From Actinomycetota bacterium (GTDB lineage Bacteria; Actinomycetota; Acidimicrobiia; Acidimicrobiales; Ilumatobacteraceae), in NCBI GenBank assembly GCA_009702045.1, contig WLIV01000004.1, positions 62,001 through 126,000 of the forward strand: 64,000 bases of DNA. Direction: 5' to 3'. The notes beneath the pieces were generated by a model. That model worked only from the letters and a program-made list of their open reading frames with translations, was not told the origin of the DNA and did no database searches. Made by a program: the position numbers and the translations under genes. This document shows, one piece after another, positions 7,492 to 16,618 of this stretch (its first letter is position 1; each line of letters starts with the position of its first letter).

Positions 7492-8199
7492 TCAGAGCAC
7501 TCGCCGGGTGGCGGCCATCAGATCGCAGGCGACGTCGGTTGCGTTTCGTTCCGACCAACTGCGTCCGTAAAGCTCGGGTCCGACTGCGCATGAAACCTGC
7601 GTGTCAGCGAGGACCGCCAACAGCTCGGCGACGTGGAACTGCCCGTCGCCTGGCAACCGCCGATGGAACATAGCTTCGTCGCGCGTGTCGGTGGGCGCTG
7701 CGAGCGGACCATCGGCCAGCTGGAGTGCCGAGACCAGACCGGATGGAATCATCCGCAGGTCGTCGGCCGTGCCTCCACTTCGGGAGAAGTGGCACACGTC
7801 GAGCAGCAGGCTCGCATTTGCGCGGTCTGCGTCTCGGAGGAGGCGCAGCGCAATCGACAGATTCGAAATGCCGCTGAACGGCATGAACTCCAACTGCACT
7901 CCGAAGCCGTGAGCAGCCGCATCGTCGCACAATGTGGTGAAGCCCTCGACGGCGACATCGTGTACCACCGCGTCAGGTGCCAGTTGCACAGCGGTCAGCC
8001 GTTCGATGCCGAGCTCGCTGGCACAGTCGAGGAACTGCTGACGGCTCCAGACCGATTTGAAGAGCGCGGGTGTGTCGGAGTTGCCCTCGACGGGCAGCCA
8101 GTCGCCGACAGGGTCGAGGTCGGTGATGCGCACTCCAGCGTCGTGTGCGATCGCCCGCATCGTGGCTGGGTCGAGGCCCTCGCGCGACTGGGCGCTCAT
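7492..8199 (-). CDS. Sugar-phosphate isomerase/epimerase-like TIM barrel, N terminus possibly in another frame
   Basis: 235 residues from ATG 8199. Barrel motifs typical of the xylose-isomerase-like (AP endonuclease 2) family are visible: VQLEFMPFSGI, SLLLDVCHFSRSGG, ALQLADGP and RRLPGDGQFHVAELLAVL. The first beta strand and helix are missing from this frame. The next frame upstream (8285-8196) is open for 29 codons, reads IRPTTSTAGTPAVALLAEML, and stops exactly in the overlapping ATGA. Either one base has been gained or lost near 8198, or a short upstream peptide exists. It is the last gene of the sulfotransferase-epimerase-SDR operon. Confidence 0.75.
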   Translation of the reverse strand: MSAQSREGLDPATMRAIAHDAGVRITDLDPVGDWLPVEGNSDTPALFKSVWSRQQFLDCASELGIERLTAVQLAPDAVVHDVAVEGFTTLCDDAAAHGFGVQLEFMPFSGISNLSIALRLLRDADRANASLLLDVCHFSRSGGTADDLRMIPSGLVSALQLADGPLAAPTDTRDEAMFHRRLPGDGQFHVAELLAVLADTQVSCAVGPELYGRSWSERNATDVACDLMAATRRVL

Positions 8200-8285
8200 A
8201 AGGCCACGGCTCGCAGCGGCGCCAGCATCTCGGCGAGCAACGCGACCGCAGGGGTGCCGGCCGTGCTGGTCGTCGGCCTGATCAG
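8196..8285 (-). other. 29-codon frame that may be the displaced N terminus of the isomerase
   Basis: A CTG at 8285 overlaps the SDR stop (CTGA). The frame runs through about 29 codons (LIRPTTSTAGTPAVALLA...) to TGA at 8196-8198, which overlaps ATG 8199. The residues fit the first strand-helix unit the isomerase lacks. It is either a frameshifted N terminus or a coupling peptide. Confidence 0.4.
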
Positions 8286-9112
8286 CCCTCGCCGGCGATC
8301 GCGCTGAGCGCGGACGTGTCAGGAATACCCAACTTGCAGCTGAGTCCACCGTCGATGGGTAGCAGGACTCCGTTCACGTACTCGCCCTCGTCGGAGGCGA
8401 GATAGACGCATCCACTGCCGATGTCGCGAGGGTGGCCGAGACGCGGTGAGGGGATGGCCTTCTTCACCGCAAGGATGAACGCAGGAGTCGCCAGCATTTT
8501 GGTCATGACCTCGCCGCCAGTGGGAGTGAAGCCGACGATGATGCCGTTCGAACGGATGCCCTCGCCCCCGTAGTCGACCGCCACCTGGCGGGTGAGCGTG
8601 TTCACCGCGCCCTTCGACGCCTGATATGCAGGCCGCCCGTTGATCGCCCGCAGGCTGGAAGCCGCGGAGATGTTGATGATCGCCCCGCCACCGGCCGCGA
8701 TGATGTGCGGGATCGAATGGCGGCACGTGAGCAGGATCGAGTGCACACCAGTGCGGATGATCTTGTCGAACGCCTCCCACGGGATATCGGTGATGCGGCT
8801 GTCCGCCCCGCCCGGACCGGTGGTCTCGGTTGCAGCAGCGTTGTTCACAAGGGTGGTCAAGCGGCCGTAGGTGTTGACGGCAGCGTCGACGGCAGCCTTC
8901 ACATCGGCCTCCTCGGTGACGCTGCCCTGCACGAACGTCACCTCGTGGCCCAGTGCGCGGAACCGCTCCTCGACCTCCTTGCCCTTGTCCAGCGTGCGGC
9001 CGGTGAACACCACGGAGGCACCCTCCTCGGCAAGGCGCTCGACGATGGACACGCCGATCCCCATCGTCGCCCCGGTGACAATTGCGACCTTGCCGTCCAG
9101 TCTCTTGGTCAT
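8282..9112 (-). CDS. Short-chain dehydrogenase/reductase (SDR)
   Basis: 276 residues of the classical SDR type. The cofactor site TGATMGIG is at residues 12-19, followed by NNAA, NISAASS (catalytic Ser) and YQASK (catalytic Tyr and Lys). The C terminus has YVNGVLLPIDGG. It would oxidise or reduce an alcohol/ketone with NAD(P). The Arg in VFTGRTLDKG after strand two hints at NADP, though this is not decisive. ATG 9112 overlaps the epimerase stop by 4 nt, and this start gives the expected short lead before the Rossmann strand. Substrate unknown. Confidence 0.92.
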   Translation of the reverse strand: MTKRLDGKVAIVTGATMGIGVSIVERLAEEGASVVFTGRTLDKGKEVEERFRALGHEVTFVQGSVTEEADVKAAVDAAVNTYGRLTTLVNNAAATETTGPGGADSRITDIPWEAFDKIIRTGVHSILLTCRHSIPHIIAAGGGAIINISAASSLRAINGRPAYQASKGAVNTLTRQVAVDYGGEGIRSNGIIVGFTPTGGEVMTKMLATPAFILAVKKAIPSPRLGHPRDIGSGCVYLASDEGEYVNGVLLPIDGGLSCKLGIPDTSALSAIAGEG

Positions 9113-10041
9113 GGTGCTGTGTGTCCCCCGCTGATCGTGGTGTGAATCTCGTCGAATGCTTCCCAGAACGACACCTTGCACGGGCCGGTGATCGACAGGC
9201 GACGCGTGTTGTCGGCTGCCGTGCCGGCCGGACTGCCCGGTGCCGGCGCGTGCAGCGCCAGGTGTCCGCTGCGGCCGGTGAGTTCGTTCGCGCGCTGCAT
9301 CCATTGCTGCGCGGTGACCGTCTCATCGCCGCACCAGTTGGTGATCACCGCGGTCGTGCTCGCCGCGTCCAACATCGCTTCCAGCTGATCGGCCATGTCC
9401 GTGAAGTGGATCGGGGTGTGCGGATTCGGATCGGTGGGCACCGGTAGTGTGCCATCCGCCATCGAGGTGCTGATGTGGATGCCAGGGAATGAACCGGGTG
9501 TGCCGTGGAACGTGTTCAGCCGGGGAATGACGACAGGAAGGTTGAACGCTCGGGCGCAGAACCGGGCCACCGACTCGACGCCCAGTTTTGATGCGGGACT
9601 GGTGGGCGCGTACGCGGTGGACCCACGGCCGATCGGGTCGGTCTCGGTGTAGGCGTGCCACGGGTCGTCATGGCCCGAGTAGATGCCCATACCGGACATC
9701 ACCAGCGCGGCCTTTGCCGTGCGACAATGCTGCAGCAGGAGGCCGGCACCTTCCACGTTGGTGCGCAGTGAGGCCTGTAGCTGATCGAGACCGGCGCGCA
9801 TCCAGGACAGGTGCAGTACATAGGTGAAGTCGTCGGGCAGCTCGCTGAAATCGCCGTCGCCAAGATCGAGCGCACGCGTGGTGATGCCCTCCTGATTCAG
9901 CCGCCAGCGAGTGGCGGCACCGTCGCTGCCGCCGAAGCGGGCCACACCCCACACTTCGTTGTTGGCTGCCAGTGAGCGTGCCAGGGGAGCCGCGACGGCG
10001 CCGGTGACACCGGTGATGAGAATCTTCGCGTCAGCGATCAT
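9109..10041 (-). CDS. NAD-dependent epimerase/dehydratase-like protein
   Basis: 310 residues, extended-SDR fold. The N terminus ILITGVTGAVAAPLA has the GxxGxxA/G nucleotide loop. VLHLSWMRAGLD and ALVMSGMGIYSG follow. At the active site the usual YxxxK reads SPASK, so the catalytic Tyr appears replaced by Ser. The protein may have a changed mechanism or act without oxidoreduction. It lies between a sulfotransferase (2 nt upstream) and an SDR (4-nt overlap), so the three are co-translated. Confidence 0.85.
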   Translation of the reverse strand: MIADAKILITGVTGAVAAPLARSLAANNEVWGVARFGGSDGAATRWRLNQEGITTRALDLGDGDFSELPDDFTYVLHLSWMRAGLDQLQASLRTNVEGAGLLLQHCRTAKAALVMSGMGIYSGHDDPWHAYTETDPIGRGSTAYAPTSPASKLGVESVARFCARAFNLPVVIPRLNTFHGTPGSFPGIHISTSMADGTLPVPTDPNPHTPIHFTDMADQLEAMLDAASTTAVITNWCGDETVTAQQWMQRANELTGRSGHLALHAPAPGSPAGTAADNTRRLSITGPCKVSFWEAFDEIHTTISGGHTAP

Positions 10042-10043
10042 GG

Positions 10044-11201
10044 TCAGTGGGCCTTCGGATCGTCGGCAACGCCGAATCGCTCGCGATAGAACGAGAAGCG
10101 GCGACGGAGACCGGTGACCGTGAGCCCGAAGCCTTCAGCGCTGTACTCGTGTAGACCATGCTGAGTTTGCGGGTGATCGTCAATCCATAACTGCACCGCT
10201 GAGCGCGACGACTCACCAAACTCGACACCGAAGTGGTTGCACACTGTGGCAAGCGTGCCGACCTGATCGCTCATCAGGTCTCGGTAGTGGATGTCGAGAT
10301 CGCGATTGGGAGCGCCCGGGCGACGGTCGCGGGTGGAGATACCGCGGCGCATCACGACTTCCTCCAACAACGCCCATTCGCGACCGAACAGCATCGGGTC
10401 GTAGCCGGGGGTCGGCGAGCGCATGTAGCCGGTAAGGCTGCACACCGAAGGCAGCACAGCAGCAGGGTCGCGATGGGTCCAGATCAACCCTGCATCGGGG
10501 TAGGCGTCGAACACGGCGTCGAGGTTCAGCAGGTGCTTGGGGTACTTCAAGATCCAACGACCGGGATGTAGCCACTGGAGATGCTGCAGCGTTCGCCGGT
10601 GCACTTCCAGGGCATCTGTGTGGTCGGCATCGAACAACCACTCGCGGTACGACGGGATGCGGTAGCTGGCCAACCACGCGAGGTTGTAGAAGCTCCAGTC
10701 CATCAGCAGGTTGCACTGTTCGGGGCGCAACGCGGCGATCGGGTGGCGTACCAGCAGGTCGGCGGGCATCTGATCGACGAGCGCCTGCGCAGTTGCGATA
10801 CGCGGATCGGTGCGGCGCGTGGCTGCGCGCGGTGGTGGCGACGGGAACGTCATCTCCCAGAACATCGGCGCGCGAAGCGCTTCGACATTGGCAAGGAGGG
10901 AGTGGATGTGGGTCGAGCCGGTGCGTGGTGCGCCGACGATGAAGAGCGGTGCGATGATCTGCTGTTGCGCGATCTCGGGATGCACCTTGCGGTCGTTCAC
11001 GAGCGCGAGGCGCTTCATGAGCATTCCGGTGATCATTCCCTGCGCGCCGGCGAACCTGGGGCCCTCCAAGGCTGCCTCGCGGTTCATCGAATCGACGAGT
11101 ACGTCAAGCGGTCCGAGAAACGGGATGTCGCCGAAATCGTCGAGACCGGTTGCCTGCATCGCCGAAGCGATCATTTGATCGCGTTTCAGCTGTTCGCTCA
11201 T
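10044..11201 (-). CDS. Sulfotransferase-family protein
   Basis: 385 residues. The PAPS 5-prime phosphosulfate loop appears as PLFIVGAPRTGSTHIHSLLA around residue 90. The 3-prime-phosphate region fits WILKYPKHLLNLDAVFDAYPDAGLIWTHRDPAAVLPSV. This is the Sulfotransfer_3-like group common in actinobacteria, which moves sulfate from PAPS to a hydroxyl. Acceptor unknown. The minus-strand upstream sequence GAGGGGA, about 6 nt before ATG, is a good ribosome site. It is the first gene of the four-gene operon reaching down to 7492. Confidence 0.9.
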   Translation of the reverse strand: MSEQLKRDQMIASAMQATGLDDFGDIPFLGPLDVLVDSMNREAALEGPRFAGAQGMITGMLMKRLALVNDRKVHPEIAQQQIIAPLFIVGAPRTGSTHIHSLLANVEALRAPMFWEMTFPSPPPRAATRRTDPRIATAQALVDQMPADLLVRHPIAALRPEQCNLLMDWSFYNLAWLASYRIPSYREWLFDADHTDALEVHRRTLQHLQWLHPGRWILKYPKHLLNLDAVFDAYPDAGLIWTHRDPAAVLPSVCSLTGYMRSPTPGYDPMLFGREWALLEEVVMRRGISTRDRRPGAPNRDLDIHYRDLMSDQVGTLATVCNHFGVEFGESSRSAVQLWIDDHPQTQHGLHEYSAEGFGLTVTGLRRRFSFYRERFGVADDPKAH

Positions 11202-11261
11202 CCGTATCCCCTCGCGGTGAGCGACTACCCCAGCAGCCGCTGCGGCATTCTCGCACAGGCG

Positions 11262-13019
11262 TCAACCGTGTTGAAAGCCATTGCGGCACGAGACGATCGC
11301 CTTCAGGATCGATCGCCCAGGTTCGTCATCGAGGATGTGTTCTGTCGAGGAGGGCATCCGCAAACTCCAGTTTTCTGGGCTCACGGTGCCCGGGCGGTTC
11401 GGCCGCTCGACACACCCCGCCAGGTCGTCCATGGAGGCCAGCATCAGCACACAGCTACTCGCGGCAACCTGGGCGTGCACGGCTACCGCTGCACCAGTCG
11501 CATCGCTGCTCCCGTCCACCGCCGCGCGCAGGAGAGCGCCCATCTCGTCGTCACCGTCCGTCCCAGTCCACACTCCGGACACCGTCGGCAGATCGTGGGT
11601 GGTGACCGTGGCAAGGTTGGTCGTGGCCCACTGCGTCGGCGATGGGTCGAACCACCACACCTTGGTGCCGAGAATGCCGCCACTGGCCATTGCTTCGCGA
11701 ACGCCGTCCTGCACGGTGCCGAGGTCTTCGCCCACGACAAAGGTGCCGGCACGTGTGGCCTCGAGGCGAATGAGCGCCAGCATTTCGTCGGCCGGCATCT
11801 GCACGTACGCGCCGTCGGCTGCGCTGCCACCCTCTGGCACCCAGAACTGACGGAACAGGCCCATCACGTGATCGATACGTACGCCGCCCATCCCCTCGCA
11901 CGCGGAGCGAAGCATGGCGATGAACGGTGCGTAGTGGGCCGCCCGGAGGCGTGAGGGGATGAACGGCGGCAGACCCCAATCCTGACCGGCAGCGTTGAAC
12001 GGGTCGGGTGGCGCACCAATGCGCACGCCCAGCGCCATCAGGTCCTGGTACATCCAGGCATCCGCGCCATCAGGCGAGCTGCCCACGGCGAGGTCGCTGA
12101 TCAGCGCTAACCCAGCGGCTGCGATGGTGTGGCGCAGTTCGTTGCGCGCGACCCATTGCAACCAGGCGTGGAATTCGCACGCAGTGGCGAACTCGTGGTC
12201 GTGCAGCGGGAGGTCGGCGACAGCGGGGGAGTCGGGGTGGCGGAGGTGCTCGGGCCAGTGCGTCCATTGCGCGCCATGACGATCGGCGAGCGCGTTCCAT
12301 GTGGCATAGCGCCACAAGTCGGCACCTTGTGCTCGCGCCCAGCTCCGCCATCTTCCGTCGCCGCCCTCGCGAGAGAAACGCTGTGAGAGCGACTGTCGCT
12401 TGGCGCCCCACACGCGATCGCGCTCGATGTACGCGCCGGGTTCGTTAGTGAGGCCACCCGGCCGGTCACCGGGCATCGGGATGAGCAACGGATTCAGCCA
12501 TCGCCGGGAGCTGGGGTAGTACGGGCTGGACTGCTGGGGCTGCGTTGGCGCTGGGGCGTGCAGCGGGCTGAGCAGTACGGCGGTGCCCCCTCGGGCGGCG
12601 ATGTGCTGGCCGAGTTCGGACACATCGCGTAGATCGCCGATACCCCACGCATCGTGCCGCCACAGTGAGTACACCTGGGCAGCGACCCCCCAGCCCGTGG
12701 GCGGTGCGGGACAGCTGCGCGGGGTGACGACCAGCGTCGTCGAGGCGCCGCCGTCCACCGGGTCGAGCCTGTGGTATCCGATCGGCAGATCGGCCGGCAG
12801 CGCGTCGACCCCGCCACGTTCACTCGTGTCCTCCAACACGAGCCGGCAGCGGCTCAACAGCGCGTGCGTCGTACCTTCGTCGACGAACCACAACGGATCG
12901 GTTGCTGGCGCCTCACCGAGCAGCGTGCGCAGCTGCTCGCGCGTGTCAGTAGGCGTTGCGTGCCACACGCCTTCCACATCGTGATAGCCGTGTGCAATGC
13001 CCCACTGGTCGTACACCAT
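11262..13019 (-). CDS. malQ: 4-alpha-glucanotransferase
   Basis: 585 residues, GH77. Visible motifs: WGIGDLRDVSELGQHIAARGG, SPYYPSSRRWLNPLLI, DLAVGSSPDGADAW, GGVRIDHVMGLFRQFW (nucleophile Asp), VVGEDLGTV (acid/base Glu) and VTTHDLPTVSG (transition-state Asp). The enzyme moves maltodextrin segments between glucans in glycogen/maltose metabolism. ATG 13019 is preceded by GAGGAGG with only 1 nt between, so initiation at the next codon (GTG 13016) is possible. The open frame above it overlaps the divergent small gene and is not used. Confidence 0.95.
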   Translation of the reverse strand: MVYDQWGIAHGYHDVEGVWHATPTDTREQLRTLLGEAPATDPLWFVDEGTTHALLSRCRLVLEDTSERGGVDALPADLPIGYHRLDPVDGGASTTLVVTPRSCPAPPTGWGVAAQVYSLWRHDAWGIGDLRDVSELGQHIAARGGTAVLLSPLHAPAPTQPQQSSPYYPSSRRWLNPLLIPMPGDRPGGLTNEPGAYIERDRVWGAKRQSLSQRFSREGGDGRWRSWARAQGADLWRYATWNALADRHGAQWTHWPEHLRHPDSPAVADLPLHDHEFATACEFHAWLQWVARNELRHTIAAAGLALISDLAVGSSPDGADAWMYQDLMALGVRIGAPPDPFNAAGQDWGLPPFIPSRLRAAHYAPFIAMLRSACEGMGGVRIDHVMGLFRQFWVPEGGSAADGAYVQMPADEMLALIRLEATRAGTFVVGEDLGTVQDGVREAMASGGILGTKVWWFDPSPTQWATTNLATVTTHDLPTVSGVWTGTDGDDEMGALLRAAVDGSSDATGAAVAVHAQVAASSCVLMLASMDDLAGCVERPNRPGTVSPENWSLRMPSSTEHILDDEPGRSILKAIVSCRNGFQHG

Positions 13020-13050
13020 GGCCTCCTCGTCGACCCATTGTGTCCGTTCG

Positions 13051-13056
13051 TACACT
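13051..13056 (+). promoter_or_regulatory. -10 element (TACACT) of the 68-residue gene
   Basis: TACACT lies 7 nt before ATG 13064, fitting leaderless initiation. The 44-bp gap to malQ must also hold the malQ promoter. Confidence 0.4.
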
Positions 13057-13063
13057 GCTGCAC

Positions 13064-13270
13064 ATGGCTTCACCGATTCTCACCTGGCAGCTGCGTCAGA
13101 TCGGGGCCCGGTTGCGAGCCCGTCGCGACGAACTGGTGGTGATCGGCGAACAGTTGATGGCGATGCCCGATGATGCCGACGAGGCGGCGATGCAACGCCA
13201 TCGCGCCCATGTCATCGCCGAGATCTCCCGACTCGAGGCACGACAGGACGCGCTGCTCGATCGGATGTGA
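13064..13270 (+). CDS. Small coiled-coil protein, function unknown
   Basis: 68 residues, almost all helix, with a heptad-like run from LTWQLRQIGARLRARRDEL to AEISRLEARQDALLDRM. It is charged, with no Cys and no signal sequence. It starts divergently from malQ and ends 47 bp before the ANTAR regulator. The TACACT element just before ATG and GC-rich third positions support a real gene. No family recognised; an adaptor or DNA-associated protein is possible. Confidence 0.65.
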   Translation: MASPILTWQLRQIGARLRARRDELVVIGEQLMAMPDDADEAAMQRHRAHVIAEISRLEARQDALLDRM

Positions 13271-13317
13271 AACCGATTCCTCTCGGGTATCCGGTTGCGG
13301 CCTGCTTGAATGTGGGC

Positions 13318-13893
13318 ATGACCATCCGTGTGGTGATCGCCGAAGACGAAGCCATTATCCGACTCGACTTGCGCGAGACCCTCGAGGAAGAGGGTTACGA
13401 GGTCGTTGGTGAGACCGGCCGTGGCGACCAAGCAGTCGAGCTCGTGCGCAGCTTGCGTCCCGATCTCGCGATCCTCGATATCAAGATGCCGCACATGGAC
13501 GGGCTGGATGTGGCGCGCATCATCACTGCCGAACGTATCTGTGGTGTGCTCATGCTCACCGCGTTCAGCCAGCGCGAAGTCGTCGAGGAAGCTCGCGATG
13601 CCGGTGCGTTGGCGTTCTTGGTGAAGCCCTATCAGAAGAGCGATCTGATCCCGGCGATTGAGGTCGCCATCGGTCGCTTCCGCGAACTGCAGCAACTCAG
13701 CGGTGAAGTCGACGCATTGGGTGAGCAGCTCGAGGCACGCAAGGTCATCGAACGTGCCAAGGGGATGCTGATCGATCAGTTCGGGCTGAAGGAGAGTGAT
13801 GCGTTCACCTTCATCCAGCGCACTGCCATGAGCGAGCGCTCGCGCATGCGCGATGTTGCCGACCGCATTCTTGCGGGCACGTTGCACCCGTGA
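13318..13893 (+). CDS. ANTAR-domain response regulator
   Basis: 191 residues. A receiver domain is followed by an ANTAR RNA-binding domain. Receiver: acidic pocket EDE, phospho-acceptor Asp in LAILDIKMPHMDG, and Lys in AFLVKPYQKSD. ANTAR: EARKVIERAKGMLIDQFGLKESDAFTFIQRTAMSERSRMRDVADRIL. ANTAR proteins bind paired hexaloop hairpins and prevent termination of target mRNAs. Actinobacteria usually carry this kind of regulator next to polA, as here. ATG 13318 is preferred; GTG 13312 is possible. Its stop overlaps the polA GTG. Confidence 0.95.
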   Translation: MTIRVVIAEDEAIIRLDLRETLEEEGYEVVGETGRGDQAVELVRSLRPDLAILDIKMPHMDGLDVARIITAERICGVLMLTAFSQREVVEEARDAGALAFLVKPYQKSDLIPAIEVAIGRFRELQQLSGEVDALGEQLEARKVIERAKGMLIDQFGLKESDAFTFIQRTAMSERSRMRDVADRILAGTLHP

Positions 13894-16559
13894 AGATCCT
13901 CCTCCTCGACGGCAACTCGCTCACGTACCGAGCGTTCTTCGCGCTGCCCACCGACATGGCCACCGCTTCGGGGCAGGTCACGAACGCAGTCTTCGGCTTC
14001 ACCTCGATGCTTGCCTACATGGTGAAGGATCAGCAGCCCGACGGCCTGTTGGTGGCCTTCGACCGGCCCGAACCCACGTTCCGCCACGAGATGGACCCGA
14101 CCTACAAGGCGCAGCGCGAGGCCTCGCCCGACATCCTGCGCCAGCAGATGGGCCTCGTGCGCGAAGTGCTCGACGCGTTGAGGATCACCTGGCTCGAGCT
14201 CGTCGGCTGGGAGGCCGACGACATTCTGGCCACCCTGGCGGAGAAGGCCAAGGACGCTGGTCACGACGTGGTAATCGTCACAGGCGACCGCGACAGCTAC
14301 CAGCTCGTCAGCGATCCACACGTGAAGGTGCTCTACAACAAGCGTGGTGTGAGCGACTACGCGCTGTACGACGAAGCGGGTATCAAGGAAAAGACGGGCG
14401 TCACGCCGGAGATCTACCCGCAGTACGCGGCGTTGCGCGGCGACCCCAGCGACAACCTCGAAGGTGTGCCCGGTGTCGGCGAGAAGACCGCCGCCAAACT
14501 GCTCAACCAATACGGCAGCCTGAACGGAATCTTCGCCAACGTCGATGCGCAGACGCCGAAGTTGAAGGCCTCGCTCATCGAGCACGAAGGCAGAGCGCGC
14601 CACAACTTCGAGATGATGACGCTGCGACGCGACGCCCCGGTCGAGATCGACTTCGAGTCGCTCGTGGTGCGGCCGAACGACGAGGAAGTCAAGCGCCTGT
14701 TCGAGTTTCTCGAGTTCAAAGCCCTGTACGAGCGCATGTACGACGCGCTCGGCGTGGTCGGCTCGGCCCCTGGCCCCAGACCTTCGACCGGCGAGACGCT
14801 GGAAGCCGAGATCACCGACTTCGACCGTCCGGCGGATGCCGCCGGACTGATCCGCACGCTGCCGACACTCGACGTGATTCCCGCGTGGTCGGGCGAGCCG
14901 GGTCGTAGCGATGTGCTCGGGCTGGCAGTCGTCACCGACGCAGCAGGCGCAGAGGTCGCGTGGTTGCCGTCGGGCGTGGTTGAGTCGGCCGATGTACTGG
15001 TGGCGCTGAGCGAGCACCGCAGCTGGCGCGGCCACAATGCCAAATCGCTGATGCGCTGGTTGCTGGGCAGGGAAGGTGCAGGCCAGCTTGTGGTGCCCGG
15101 GCTGCGGCTCGACACGGCGATCGCCGCCTACCTCATCGACCCCGCCGACACCCGGTACGCCTTGCGCGACCTCCTCGATCGCTACACGCGGTTCCACCTT
15201 CCTGATGACAGTGCCGCGGCCACCGGTCAGCTGGATTTCGGCAGTGGTCCCGATGCTCGACGGATTGCTGCGCGCGACGCCTTGGCGGTCGCGCATCTTG
15301 CGGCGGCGTTGGAAGATGCGCTCGATAAACAGGGCATGGCGGAGCTGTACACCACTATCGAAAACCCACTGGTCAGCGTGCTGGCCAAGATGGAGCATGT
15401 CGGCATCGCCGTCGACCGCGCCGAGCTGCAGCGGCTGAACGAGAAGCTCACTGCCGATGTCGAGCGCCTCGGTCTCGAACTGGTACGGGTCGCCGGTCGG
15501 CCGTTCAATCTCAACTCGCCGATCCAACTGCGCGAGATCCTTTACACCGAGCGCGGCCTCGCACCGGGCAAGAAGACCAAGACCGGTTTCAGTACGGATG
15601 CGGCGACGTTGGAGAAACTGCGCAACCAGTGGCCCGAGTTCATCGATCCGTTGCTGCAGTACCGCGAGGTCGAGAAGCTACGCGGCACATATGGAACCGG
15701 TCTGCTGAATGAAGTGGCCGCCGATGGTCGCATTCATGCCACGTTCAACCAGACAGTCGCCCGCACCGGTCGGCTGTCCAGCGACCAGCCGAACCTGCAC
15801 AACATTCCGGTGCGCAGCGAGGAGGGCCGCCAGTTCCGCAAGGCGTTCGTACCCAGTGCCGGGTGTTCGCTCCTGGTCGCCGACTACAACCAGATCGAAC
15901 TGCGCTGTATTGCCCACCTTGCGCAAGACCCTGGCCTCATCGAGGCGTTCACCAGCGGCACCGACATCCACAACGCCACTGCGGCGCGGGTGTTCTCAGT
16001 GGCACCCGCCGACGTCACGATCGAGCAGCGGTCGAAAGCGAAGATGGTCAGCTATGGCCTGGCCTATGGGATGGAGGCGTTCGGCCTCGCGCAGCGCCTG
16101 GCCATTCCGATCGACGAGGCGTCGGTGATTCTCAACGCCTACTTCATTGCCTTCCCGAATGTGAAGGACTACATGGATCGCACAGTGGTCGAGGCCCGCA
16201 TGCGCGGGTACACCGAGACCCTGTTCGGTCGCCGGCGCCCGATTCCTGAACTGTCGAACAGTAACTTCCGCATCCGTCAGGCTGGCGAGCGTCAGGCGAT
16301 GAATGCCGGCATTCAGGGTCTCGCGGCGGACATCTTCAAAGTTGCCATCGTGCGGATCGATCAGGCGCTCGACGCCGCCGGTGTCAAGAGTCGCCTCGTT
16401 CTGCAGGTGCACGACGAAGTGCTCGTGGAAGCGCCAGAGGATGAGGTCGACCATGTCGGGCCGCTGGTGATCGATCTGATGCGTCACGCTGCGGAACTCG
16501 ACGTGCCCTTGGAGGTCAACGTCGCGTGGGGCGCTACCTGGGCGGACGCGAAGGGCTGA
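13890..16559 (+). CDS. polA: DNA polymerase I
   Basis: 889 residues with all three modules. The 5-prime nuclease (about 1-290) has VTGDRDSYQLV and GVPGVGEKTAAKLL. The 3-5 exonuclease-like domain lacks the DxE metal residues and should be inactive, as in other actinobacterial and Taq enzymes. The polymerase domain has motif A (LLVADYNQIELRCIAH), an O-helix RSKAKMVSYGLAYG, and motif C (LQVHDEVLVE). The O-helix Tyr takes the place of E. coli Phe762, a position known to govern dideoxynucleotide discrimination. GTG start; GTGA overlaps the ANTAR stop. Confidence 0.97.
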   Translation: MKILLLDGNSLTYRAFFALPTDMATASGQVTNAVFGFTSMLAYMVKDQQPDGLLVAFDRPEPTFRHEMDPTYKAQREASPDILRQQMGLVREVLDALRITWLELVGWEADDILATLAEKAKDAGHDVVIVTGDRDSYQLVSDPHVKVLYNKRGVSDYALYDEAGIKEKTGVTPEIYPQYAALRGDPSDNLEGVPGVGEKTAAKLLNQYGSLNGIFANVDAQTPKLKASLIEHEGRARHNFEMMTLRRDAPVEIDFESLVVRPNDEEVKRLFEFLEFKALYERMYDALGVVGSAPGPRPSTGETLEAEITDFDRPADAAGLIRTLPTLDVIPAWSGEPGRSDVLGLAVVTDAAGAEVAWLPSGVVESADVLVALSEHRSWRGHNAKSLMRWLLGREGAGQLVVPGLRLDTAIAAYLIDPADTRYALRDLLDRYTRFHLPDDSAAATGQLDFGSGPDARRIAARDALAVAHLAAALEDALDKQGMAELYTTIENPLVSVLAKMEHVGIAVDRAELQRLNEKLTADVERLGLELVRVAGRPFNLNSPIQLREILYTERGLAPGKKTKTGFSTDAATLEKLRNQWPEFIDPLLQYREVEKLRGTYGTGLLNEVAADGRIHATFNQTVARTGRLSSDQPNLHNIPVRSEEGRQFRKAFVPSAGCSLLVADYNQIELRCIAHLAQDPGLIEAFTSGTDIHNATAARVFSVAPADVTIEQRSKAKMVSYGLAYGMEAFGLAQRLAIPIDEASVILNAYFIAFPNVKDYMDRTVVEARMRGYTETLFGRRRPIPELSNSNFRIRQAGERQAMNAGIQGLAADIFKVAIVRIDQALDAAGVKSRLVLQVHDEVLVEAPEDEVDHVGPLVIDLMRHAAELDVPLEVNVAWGATWADAKG

Positions 16560-16618
16560 ATCAGCCGGCGCTCAGCGTGCTCGGGGCGGTTTCGATTCTG
16601 CGAACTACGCCTTTGTGT

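Noticed and set aside
13776-15527. 583-codon minus-strand frame opposite polA
   Set aside because: polA on the plus strand has every expected motif; this frame is a shadow with Arg/Gln/Val bias.
16554-16566. GGCTGA-A-TCAGCC palindrome at the polA stop as a terminator
   Set aside because: The stem is only 6 bp with a 1-nt centre and cannot form a stable RNA hairpin.
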